Below, piece after piece: positions 1-5,815 of a stretch of DNA of 13,057 nt (its first letter is position 1; each line of letters begins with the position of its first letter). The notes under the pieces were generated by a model, which was not told the origin of the DNA, searched no databases, and saw only the letters and a list, made by a program, of their open reading frames with translations. Source of the DNA: Clostridia bacterium. Its GTDB lineage: Bacteria; Bacillota; Clostridia; Oscillospirales; CAG-272. The stretch spans positions 1 to 13,057 of the forward strand of contig JAGDCE010000072.1 of NCBI GenBank assembly GCA_017958705.1, written 5' to 3'. Made by a program: the position numbers and the translations under genes.

Positions 1-558
1 GTCCGGGACCTGCTCCGCGGGCTTTCCGAACTTCTCCGCTATCGCCGGATCCGCCATCTGCTGCTGAGCCGTCTTTTCCGCTTTGACGCGGCCGAAGTTC
101 GTTTTGATCGTACCGATCGAGCCGAGCACGGCGAAGCCGAGGCCGAGCAGCAGCGACAGACCGTACGATTTCAGTATCTCTTTTTCCGTCAGATAAAGGA
201 ACGCGATGGAGAACGCCTGTCCGTACGTGAGCGGCGATTCGATCTCTCCCGCAGCGTACCATTCCTTGGATGCGTTCATCACGTCCTTTGCAAGACAGCC
301 GTACCACGCAAGCACGAGCACGAGAAACGCTATAATAACCGAGAATATTATACCTTTTTTACTCAGCTTGCCCGCGAAAATGCGGTAGCCCTGTATCGCG
401 CAGAACACGCCGACGAGGCCCGACAGCGCGGCGATGAATCCGATCATGTCAAGAATGACCCAGACGACAGCTCCCGCGAGCGAGAACAGGAACGCTCCGA
501 GCAGACCGAGAAATACTTTTTCCTTCTTTTCCTGTACGGGGTTGAATCCGGTATCCAT
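1..558 (-). CDS. Multi-pass membrane protein of unknown function (partial, 3' end outside window)
   Basis: The reading frame opens at ATG 558-556 and stays open for 186 codons to the window edge, so the C-terminus is missing. The start is supported by an AGAGGTG ribosome-binding site just upstream and by a near-perfect promoter at 590-618. The protein begins with a short hydrophilic segment (MDTGFNPVQEKKEK). It then has hydrophobic, probably membrane-spanning stretches at about residues 15-37, 40-60, 69-90 and 132-151, and continues into a polar, Gln/Lys-rich segment (residues 155-186) that looks like a cytoplasmic tail. There is no cleavable signal peptide. I do not recognise a family or any catalytic motif. 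The gene is transcribed in the same direction as the Ig-like protein gene upstream but has its own promoter, so a shared function cannot be assumed. Confidence 0.8.
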   Translation of the reverse strand, partial: MDTGFNPVQEKKEKVFLGLLGAFLFSLAGAVVWVILDMIGFIAALSGLVGVFCAIQGYRIFAGKLSKKGIIFSVIIAFLVLVLAWYGCLAKDVMNASKEWYAAGEIESPLTYGQAFSIAFLYLTEKEILKSYGLSLLLGLGFAVLGSIGTIKTNFGRVKAEKTAQQQMADPAIAEKFGKPAEQVPD

Positions 559-589
559 AAATGCACCTCTGTAAAAGTTTCGTTGTCTT

Positions 590-618
590 ATTATACATCA
601 CGGCAACTGTTTTGTCAA
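590..618 (-). promoter_or_regulatory. Sigma-70/A promoter of the membrane protein gene
   Basis: On the minus strand there is TTGACA (618-613), a 17-base spacer, then TATAAT (595-590). Both hexamers match the consensus exactly. Transcription would start near 583, giving a leader of about 25 bases before the ATG at 558. Confidence 0.85.
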
Positions 619-650
619 TACTTTTACCGACATTTGAGCCGCTCTGTGAA

Positions 651-678
651 AGCGTCGGAGACGCACGCCTCCGCCGCT
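651..678 (-). terminator. Imperfect hairpin after the Ig-like protein gene
   Basis: AGCGTCGGAG (651-660) pairs with CTCCGCCGCT (669-678) over ten positions with one internal mismatch and an 8-base loop. It lies 12 bases past the stop codon of the Ig-like protein gene. On the minus strand it is followed only by a short TTTC rather than a long T run, so it is a weak candidate terminator. Confidence 0.35.
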
Positions 679-689
679 ATTCATTTATT

Positions 690-2294
690 TTACGCTTTTT
701 TCTTTTTTGCCGCCGCAATCAGCACGGCTATCGTGACGCCGACTCCGACGACCATCGCTCCGGCTACCGCCGCGAGCACTATTATCATCGCTTTTGAGGA
801 CCCGGCGCCCTGACCGCCTACAGAGGAGGTATTATCGTCGCCCGGAACGAGCGAATCGCTGTCGGTGCCGCCGACATCCGCGGTCTGCGCGCCGGTCGTT
901 TCGGCGGGCTCATCCGTGCCTGGATCCGTGGCGTCCGCTTCGGTCGTTACGGCTGACGTGTCTTCCGCCGTCGTGTCCGGCGCCGTCGTCGCCTCCGCCT
1001 CGTATTTAACTACGGCTGATGCGGATTCGGCTTCGGATACGACCGCGCCGCCCGCCGTTACGGAGACTACGCAGCTGTAAGCGATCTCGCCTTCCGTCTG
1101 GGGCGGTATGTAGATCTGCGCGGTGGCGTCCGGTATGAGCGTCTTATCCTTGCCGTTCTCCTTCTGATACCACTGATATGAAAGCGTTCCGTCGGATGAT
1201 TCGGCTTTCACGCGCAGCGTGCATTCCGTACCGATCTTGAACGTGCCGCCCTTCGGCTGTTCAGTTATCTTGGGGGGAGCGACGGTCTTTTTGGTCACCT
1301 TTACCGTTATCTCGGTGCTTATGTCCTCGTATATGAGCTTGACCTTCTGCTCACCTTCTTTGCTGAAGCTCGAGGGTTCGAATTTGAGCTTGTTGCCGTC
1401 CTTAAGATCGAGATATCCGTCGGAGCGCCAGACTCTGACGACCATTCCCTTTGGATCGAACGATTCGCCGACGTAGTATTCCGTTTTGTCGGGCATGTAC
1501 GACACTTCCATCGAAACGTTCTCGATCGCCTCAAGCACTTCAACGATTATCATATTCGTATAACTGTAGTTCGCCATCGGCTCGCCCTCTCCGTCGAACA
1601 CGCCGCACGCGTAGAAATACGTACCGGGCACGTTTGTGTTCGGCTTATAGGTCTTGCCGTTATGGGTATCGTCGCCGTCGATTATCGCTTTGATATGATA
1701 TATATCGTTATCGGACGATTCATACCACTGATAAGTTATGAAATCCTTTATCTCGGTCACGTTGCCGCTCGTCGGTTTGCCGGAGACGGTAAGGGTTATG
1801 TCTTCGCCCTGGTCGCAGGTCACGAATACCGGCGCCGTTATATCGGGCGGGCTGAACATCGTGGAGTCGCCTACCATAATGCGGAAATAGACCGTACTGC
1901 TCTGCGACTTGCTGCTTACGGTGCAGCGCATGAGCGAGCCGTCGAGACCTTTCTGGACCTTATCGAGCCACAGCACGTTGCCGATGGTACCGGTCATACC
2001 GCCGGAAAAATCGACGTATTTTCTCCACGGATCGGTCGATTTGCTGCCGACTCCGATGGGGTATTCCTTGCCGTCGAACGTGATAAACCAGTTGTAGCTG
2101 AATTTCTCATGTCCCTTGTCGTTGCTGCAGACGCACTGATACGACGCCATCGTTCCTTCCGGCCAGCAGACGTTCTTCGGCGCGGACTCGATTATCGGAA
2201 ATTCGTCAGTCGCCGCCGACGCGGTCAGCATGAGAGCCGGTACGAGCGCGGCTGCAAGCGCCGCGGCAAGTATCAGCGAGATCGCTTTTTTCAT
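690..2294 (-). CDS. Secreted, membrane-anchored protein with Ig-like domains
   Basis: This 534-residue protein has a signal peptide (about residues 1-27, MKK then a long Ala/Leu core ending ASAA). Two Ig-like beta-sandwich regions follow (about 32-146 and 150-255), each with a Tyr-x-Trp or Cys pattern such as YNWF and YQWY. Next is a bacterial Ig-like segment resembling the Big_3 type (about 262-338, with YYVGESFDPKGMVV). A third Ig-like region lies at about 343-430 (YQWYQKENG). A Thr/Ala/Asp-rich stalk (about 433-498), a transmembrane helix (about 502-529) and a KKKKA tail end the protein. It should therefore be displayed on the outer face of the membrane or in the wall. No catalytic domain is visible; adhesion or binding is an inference from the fold. 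The start is supported by AAAGGCGG at 2302-2309. Its stalk-helix-lysine ending matches that of the CBM9-like protein at 10429-12048. Confidence 0.88.
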   Translation of the reverse strand: MKKAISLILAAALAAALVPALMLTASAATDEFPIIESAPKNVCWPEGTMASYQCVCSNDKGHEKFSYNWFITFDGKEYPIGVGSKSTDPWRKYVDFSGGMTGTIGNVLWLDKVQKGLDGSLMRCTVSSKSQSSTVYFRIMVGDSTMFSPPDITAPVFVTCDQGEDITLTVSGKPTSGNVTEIKDFITYQWYESSDNDIYHIKAIIDGDDTHNGKTYKPNTNVPGTYFYACGVFDGEGEPMANYSYTNMIIVEVLEAIENVSMEVSYMPDKTEYYVGESFDPKGMVVRVWRSDGYLDLKDGNKLKFEPSSFSKEGEQKVKLIYEDISTEITVKVTKKTVAPPKITEQPKGGTFKIGTECTLRVKAESSDGTLSYQWYQKENGKDKTLIPDATAQIYIPPQTEGEIAYSCVVSVTAGGAVVSEAESASAVVKYEAEATTAPDTTAEDTSAVTTEADATDPGTDEPAETTGAQTADVGGTDSDSLVPGDDNTSSVGGQGAGSSKAMIIVLAAVAGAMVVGVGVTIAVLIAAAKKKKA

Positions 2295-2334
2295 GATTAT
2301 ACCGCCTTTCTTTTCAAGGTGATCTTTTTATTCT

Positions 2335-2362
2335 ATTATACCATGATTTTTTTAAAATGCAA
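2335..2362 (-). promoter_or_regulatory. Promoter of the Ig-like protein gene
   Basis: On the minus strand there is TTGCAT (2362-2357), a 16-base AT-rich spacer, then TATAAT (2340-2335). The -10 is perfect and the -35 has two mismatches. It lies just past the barstar stop codon, so this gene need not depend on the barnase operon. Confidence 0.65.
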
Positions 2363-2371
2363 TACGCATTT
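2355..2371 (-). terminator. Short AT-rich hairpin after the barstar gene
   Basis: AAATGC (2355-2360) and GCATTT (2366-2371) form a 6-base stem with a 5-base loop, 8 bases past the barstar stop codon. On the minus strand the stem ends in a run of four T before an A tract. It is a weak terminator candidate, and it overlaps the -35 of the next gene's promoter. Confidence 0.25.
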
Positions 2372-2378
2372 ATTAAAA

Positions 2379-2654
2379 TCATTCGAAAATCACCGTAAGG
2401 TACGGATTTGAGCATGCGGCGGACGCGAGAACGTACGCGAGCGTCTCCGCGTATTCGCCGAGGTTATCCCTTGCGGCGCAAAAATGCCTGATCTTTATTC
2501 TCGTTTTTCTGCCGATCGACGTAAGCACGTCGTTCAACGCGTCAAGATTGCTGCCTATGTAGTCCTCGGAGCCTATCGCGGCTCTCAGCGCGTCGTGCAC
2601 GGCTTTTCTGTCCGTGAACAGCGACGCGTCGACTTCGATCTTTTTTGTAAACAT
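2379..2654 (-). CDS. Barstar-family ribonuclease inhibitor
   Basis: This 91-residue protein is about the length of Bacillus barstar (89-90). It is recognised by the segment DYIGSNLDALNDVLTS (residues 31-46), which aligns with the barnase-binding helix of barstar (EYYGENLDALWDCLTG), and by a matching C-terminal end (AETLAYVLASAA, then TVIF). Barstar Tyr29, Asp35 and Asp39, which plug the barnase active site, correspond to Tyr32, Asp38 and Asp42 here. Trp38 is replaced by Asn41, and Glu76 aligns with Ser78. There is no signal peptide, so it acts in the cytoplasm, where it would neutralise the ribonuclease before export. It lies 8 bases after the stop of the barnase gene. Its ribosome-binding site (GAGGTGAG) overlaps that stop, which points to translational coupling. 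The barnase neighbour makes the assignment close to certain. Confidence 0.93.
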   Translation of the reverse strand: MFTKKIEVDASLFTDRKAVHDALRAAIGSEDYIGSNLDALNDVLTSIGRKTRIKIRHFCAARDNLGEYAETLAYVLASAACSNPYLTVIFE

Positions 2655-2662
2655 AACTCACC

Positions 2663-3430
2663 TCAATAAAGCTGTTTGAACGACTCGTAATGGTCGTCGG
2701 TATAGAATATCAGCCCGTCGTTTGAATACACGATGCGCTTCGCTCCTCTGCTCTTGGCGTGGAGCGTGTCTATATCACATTCATAATACCTTCTGCCGCT
2801 CTTCGTGGGCAGCAGTTTTTCGTTGTTTCCGAACGAATCGCCGCCGATGCACATGCCGTACAAACCTTTGGTACTGTCAAGACCGCCGCCTTTCCAGCCG
2901 GCTTTCTGCGCCTGAGATTTGGTTATGAAGTTTTTCGGCAGTTTTCCGTACGTATGGATATAAAGCGCCACGTCGTCCTTTGACGTATACGTGCCGTTCT
3001 CGTCGATCTTCGGCGGCTCGGTCTCGGGAGTTTTGGTTGTCTCCGGCGCTTTCGTGGTCTCCGGAGCTTTCGTCGTCTCGGGAGCCTTCGTCGTCTCGGG
3101 GGCTTTGGTGGTGTCCGGCGCCGTCGTGGTATCCGGCGCCGTCGTTGTGACCGGCGCCGCCGTAGTGTCGGATACCGTCGTATCCTGCCCGGTCACGGGG
3201 GCCTCCGTATCGGACTCGGGTGCTTCCGTCGCGTCGGGCAGGCCGGTAGTTTCAGCCTCGGTCGGCGGCGCGTCGGTCTCCGGATCAGTGAAGATCACGA
3301 GACCGCTGTACGTTGTATCGGCCGCCGTACCCGTCCCGGGGCGCTTTGCGCACGAGCCGAGCGTGAATACCGACGCGGCGATCAGCAGTAGTGAAATTAG
3401 AGCAGCAAAATTCTTTTTCATATTCTTCAT
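2663..3430 (-). CDS. Lipoprotein with C-terminal barnase-type ribonuclease domain
   Basis: This 255-residue protein has a lipoprotein signal peptide (hydrophobic residues 8-24, lipobox LGSC with Cys27), a Thr/Pro/Glu-rich stalk (about 33-143) and a complete barnase domain (about 147-255). Aligned to Bacillus barnase, it keeps Lys27 (K171), Glu73 (E217, general base), Arg83 (R228), Arg87 (R232) and His102 (H247, general acid). It also keeps the segments LPKNFITKSQAQKAGW and CIGGDSFGN. It should cleave RNA after purines, preferring G. In the guanine-recognition loop Asn58 and Glu60 are kept (N202, E204), but Arg59 is replaced by Asn203. The frame is open to 3526, but the lipoprotein signal fixes the start at 3430 or at the second ATG (3421). 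The first lies 5 bases after the stop of the upstream DUF4838 gene, so the two are probably translationally coupled. The barstar gene follows after 8 bases. Confidence 0.93.
   Translation of the reverse strand: MKNMKKNFAALISLLLIAASVFTLGSCAKRPGTGTAADTTYSGLVIFTDPETDAPPTEAETTGLPDATEAPESDTEAPVTGQDTTVSDTTAAPVTTTAPDTTTAPDTTKAPETTKAPETTKAPETTKAPETTKTPETEPPKIDENGTYTSKDDVALYIHTYGKLPKNFITKSQAQKAGWKGGGLDSTKGLYGMCIGGDSFGNNEKLLPTKSGRRYYECDIDTLHAKSRGAKRIVYSNDGLIFYTDDHYESFKQLY
3023..3139 (-). repeat. 18-base tandem repeat encoding a (TTKAPE)n stalk
   Basis: About six degenerate copies of an 18-base unit encode residues 98-136 of the barnase lipoprotein. They read APDTTT, APDTTK, then four copies of APETTK before TPET. 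The in-frame repeat builds a flexible stalk. Copy number could vary between strains by slippage without breaking the frame. Confidence 0.85.
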
Positions 3431-3435
3431 CCGTT

Positions 3436-5682
3436 TCAATTTATAACGTCGCCGTCGGCGCAGTGCACCGTGATGCCGGCGAGTGTGTTCTGGTGTCCGT
3501 TTTCGGCGTTGTACAGCTGTTTCCACTGCTCCGTCGTGCCGGCGTAATAAACATCGGTGAGCTTTTCAGTGCTGTAATGCCCGGTCTTGGTGATGCCGAG
3601 CGCGCCGTAGCCGAGAGTTTTAAGACTCGCCGGCAGATAGACCGCGGTCATATCGTTGCAGCCGCGGAACGCGTAAGTCCCGATATACTCGATACCCTCG
3701 GGCACGTGGACTTCAACGATGCACGTCGCGCGCGAGAACGCGCTCTGACCCACCGCGGTTACGGTCTTGCCGTCGACTTTGGCCGGTATCACGAGCATGC
3801 CGGCGTGGAACGTGCCGACGTCGGAGACGTAAAGGGTGCCGTCCTCGTATTCTCTGAACTCGAGCCCTTCGGACGGGATTTCGGGGCTGAAGCCCTCCGT
3901 CGGTCCGGCCGGCAGCAGGCTTTCGTCGTAGTCGTACGTATATTTATCGCAAAGCGCCTTGAATTCAGCCGAGGCGGCGCGTTTCAGTGTGCGGTCCTCC
4001 GAGTATTTCGATTCCCACTCGCGGTAATGCAGCGATGATTTTTCCACGTGCGCAAACGTCACGTCGTCGAGCCGGCATTCAAACGCCTTGTTCCACAGTT
4101 CCGTGCATTTGTTCATCGTCTCGTAGTTCTTTTTGCCGTTTATATTGGGAGTGTAGTACACTTTGTCGTCGGTCCAGATCGACGTATGTCCGTTCCAGTC
4201 GGTTATACCCGTTTTGCGGGTGTTCTCGTTGATGATATCCATGTATTCGCGGATAAACGGAGCGGCGGCGCCGTAATAATCCTCCATGAATTCGTCCCAC
4301 AGACGGTAGAATTCTTCTTTCGTGATATCCGGATTCCAGAGCAGTCTGCCGATCAGATACTGGCGGAGTTCCTCGAACTCGCCGGTCTCAACGCCGAAGC
4401 TGTTCTGGAACTGGCCGATGACGTTGTTTTTCTTGAAGCTCTGCATGTTCTCCCAAAGCACGTTGAGGTTGGGACCGGGATGGTTGACGGACGAATCGCA
4501 GACGGCGTAGTCCCAGATATACAGTTTTTTGCAGATCTTCGACCAGCCTTCAATATTCCTGAACGTCTTTACGTTCGTTTCGCATTCCGGGTCGTCGAAG
4601 CTGTGAGTGAAGCACGCCGTTATCAGGCACAGCTGTATGATAACGTTGTCTTCCGGCTTTACCACTTCGGGATCCGGCGGCACCTCGGAATACTGGTACG
4701 CAAGCGTCAGTATGTCGATATCGAGATCGGGATAAAGCTCCTTTACCGCGCGGGCTATGTCGTTTATGAACATCAACTGTGCGCCCATGTGAGAGCCCGC
4801 CGCCTCGTCCTTCGCGGCGCATTGTTCGCATTTACAGTAAGCGTTGCTGTCGTTCTGACAGACGTTTATGACCTGTTTGACGCCGACGGCGTCGGTCTTT
4901 ATACTCTTTTTAACGCTTTCAAGCACTGTCTCGTAGACCTCGGGGTCCGAGAAGCACGGCTGCGGGCTCGTAGCGCCGCCTTTACCGGAGCGCGGTCCGA
5001 GGTTATGCGGTCCGCCGGTGCCGCCGGGCATCGTTCCGTATCCCTTTGTGCGCGCCTGATAGTTGTTGATGTTCATCATCACTTCCGTACAGTAGTTGTT
5101 CCTGTACAGGAAAACGGGATTGAACACCTTGCGCGCGCCGCTCGGCAGGTCCTTTATGCCGTCCCTGCGCACGTACGTGAACGTTCCGGAATAGAAACGG
5201 AGTCCGAGATAGTCCTGCAGGAAGTCATACATGCCGTTTGACGTTCCTTTCGGGATCGCGCCGGTTATGTAGAGATTGCCGTTTTCCTCAAGCATCGCGT
5301 AGCCGTCTTCTCTGACTTCGGCTCTTGCGGCTTTGACGGCGTCGGTATCAGACGGCGTCACGTCGAGTATTATCGCATGTCCGTCAGCCGGCGCTTCCGT
5401 CAGAAGCGGCAGCTCGACGTTCGCGGCGAGCTTTATCAAACTGATAAAATCAGCGGCGGCCGCCGTTACCGCGGCGTTGGCGTCCGGGGCGGTCACAACG
5501 GAAAATTCTTCGATACCGACTCCGCCGATCTTCATAACGGAAGCAGGCTCCGGATCAGGTTCTCCGGTCCCGGATCCCGGGATCACAACGTCGTCGGTCG
5601 TCGTCTGTTCTTCACCGGTGCATCCGGCTAATGCCGCGAAAAGCATGATTACGGCGAGGATCGCCGCGACAGTTTTCTTCAT
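3436..5682 (-). CDS. DUF4838 lipoprotein with C-terminal BspA-type leucine-rich repeats
   Basis: This 748-residue lipoprotein has a signal peptide with lipobox LAGC (Cys21) and an acidic linker. An N-terminal region (about 50-190) resembles the GH67 alpha-glucuronidase N-domain, with YDFLQDYLGLRFYSGTFTYV. The DUF4838 region follows (about 195-500). It is recognised by QND (residues 276-278) followed by YCKCEQC (Cys283, Cys285, Cys288), and by DIDILTLAYQYSEVPPD. The C-terminal 150 residues (about 595-748) are short BspA-like leucine-rich repeats (IVEVHVPEGIEYIGTYAF, then VYLPASLKTLGYGAL). DUF4838 proteins are thought to act on glycans, but I know of no proven reaction, so this role is inferred. 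It is predicted to sit on the outer face of the membrane. AAAGGAT (5692-5698) supports the start. It is the first gene of the operon that continues into barnase and barstar. The gene upstream is a full-length paralogue. Confidence 0.88.
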   Translation of the reverse strand: MKKTVAAILAVIMLFAALAGCTGEEQTTTDDVVIPGSGTGEPDPEPASVMKIGGVGIEEFSVVTAPDANAAVTAAAADFISLIKLAANVELPLLTEAPADGHAIILDVTPSDTDAVKAARAEVREDGYAMLEENGNLYITGAIPKGTSNGMYDFLQDYLGLRFYSGTFTYVRRDGIKDLPSGARKVFNPVFLYRNNYCTEVMMNINNYQARTKGYGTMPGGTGGPHNLGPRSGKGGATSPQPCFSDPEVYETVLESVKKSIKTDAVGVKQVINVCQNDSNAYCKCEQCAAKDEAAGSHMGAQLMFINDIARAVKELYPDLDIDILTLAYQYSEVPPDPEVVKPEDNVIIQLCLITACFTHSFDDPECETNVKTFRNIEGWSKICKKLYIWDYAVCDSSVNHPGPNLNVLWENMQSFKKNNVIGQFQNSFGVETGEFEELRQYLIGRLLWNPDITKEEFYRLWDEFMEDYYGAAAPFIREYMDIINENTRKTGITDWNGHTSIWTDDKVYYTPNINGKKNYETMNKCTELWNKAFECRLDDVTFAHVEKSSLHYREWESKYSEDRTLKRAASAEFKALCDKYTYDYDESLLPAGPTEGFSPEIPSEGLEFREYEDGTLYVSDVGTFHAGMLVIPAKVDGKTVTAVGQSAFSRATCIVEVHVPEGIEYIGTYAFRGCNDMTAVYLPASLKTLGYGALGITKTGHYSTEKLTDVYYAGTTEQWKQLYNAENGHQNTLAGITVHCADGDVIN

Positions 5683-5737
5683 TTTACGCAGATCCTTTCA
5701 AATTGTGAAATGTGACCGTACATTCCTACGATCAACT

Positions 5738-5763
5738 CAAGTATATCATAATATATATACTTG
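5738..5763. promoter_or_regulatory. 9+9 inverted repeat over the spacer and -10 (possible operator)
   Basis: CAAGTATAT (5738-5746) and ATATACTTG (5755-5763) are perfect inverted copies separated by 8 bases. The repeat fills the region between -35 and -10 and includes the -10 hexamer, as a repressor site would. Low complexity in the AT-rich part weakens the case. Confidence 0.45.
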
Positions 5764-5769
5764 TTTCAA
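5740..5769 (-). promoter_or_regulatory. Promoter of the DUF4838-barnase-barstar operon
   Basis: On the minus strand there is TTGAAA (5769-5764), an 18-base spacer, then TATACT (5745-5740). The match is reasonable but less perfect than the neighbouring promoters, as might be expected of a regulated promoter. It is covered by the inverted repeats at 5738-5763 and 5764-5784. Confidence 0.6.
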
Positions 5770-5784
5770 TAGATATAATTGAAA
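5764..5784. promoter_or_regulatory. 7+7 inverted repeat over the -35 (possible operator)
   Basis: TTTCAAT (5764-5770) and ATTGAAA (5778-5784) are perfect inverted copies with a 7-base spacer. The left arm contains the -35 hexamer of the operon promoter. It is not followed by a T run, so it does not look like a terminator of the upstream gene. Confidence 0.4.
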
Positions 5785-5797
5785 AGATATCTTGACA
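5784..5797 (+). promoter_or_regulatory. Shared element AAGATATCTTGACA, copy 1
   Basis: This 14-base sequence, with the perfect palindrome AAGATATCTT at its start, lies just upstream of the operon promoter. An identical copy in the opposite orientation lies at 8152-8165 in the divergent promoter region. Although it contains TTGACA, no -10 follows on the plus strand, so I read it as a protein-binding site rather than a promoter. Confidence 0.4.
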
Positions 5798-5815
5798 TAA
5801 TTAAGGCTGCCGCGC

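Noticed and set aside
3431..3526. Upstream extension of the barnase lipoprotein (METAVQRRKR...)
   Set aside because: It would overlap the end of the DUF4838 gene by about 90 bases, is Arg-rich with no family likeness, and would bury the clear lipoprotein signal peptide.
4048..5241. Long open frame on the plus strand inside the DUF4838 gene
   Set aside because: It is a mirror of GC-rich codons opposite a well-supported gene, with no ribosome-binding site and no recognisable domain. The same applies to 1662-2411, 3391-4038, 7391-8227 and 11122-12087.
5792..5797. TTGACA on the plus strand as a promoter
   Set aside because: No -10-like hexamer follows at 16-18 bases, and it would drive antisense transcription only.
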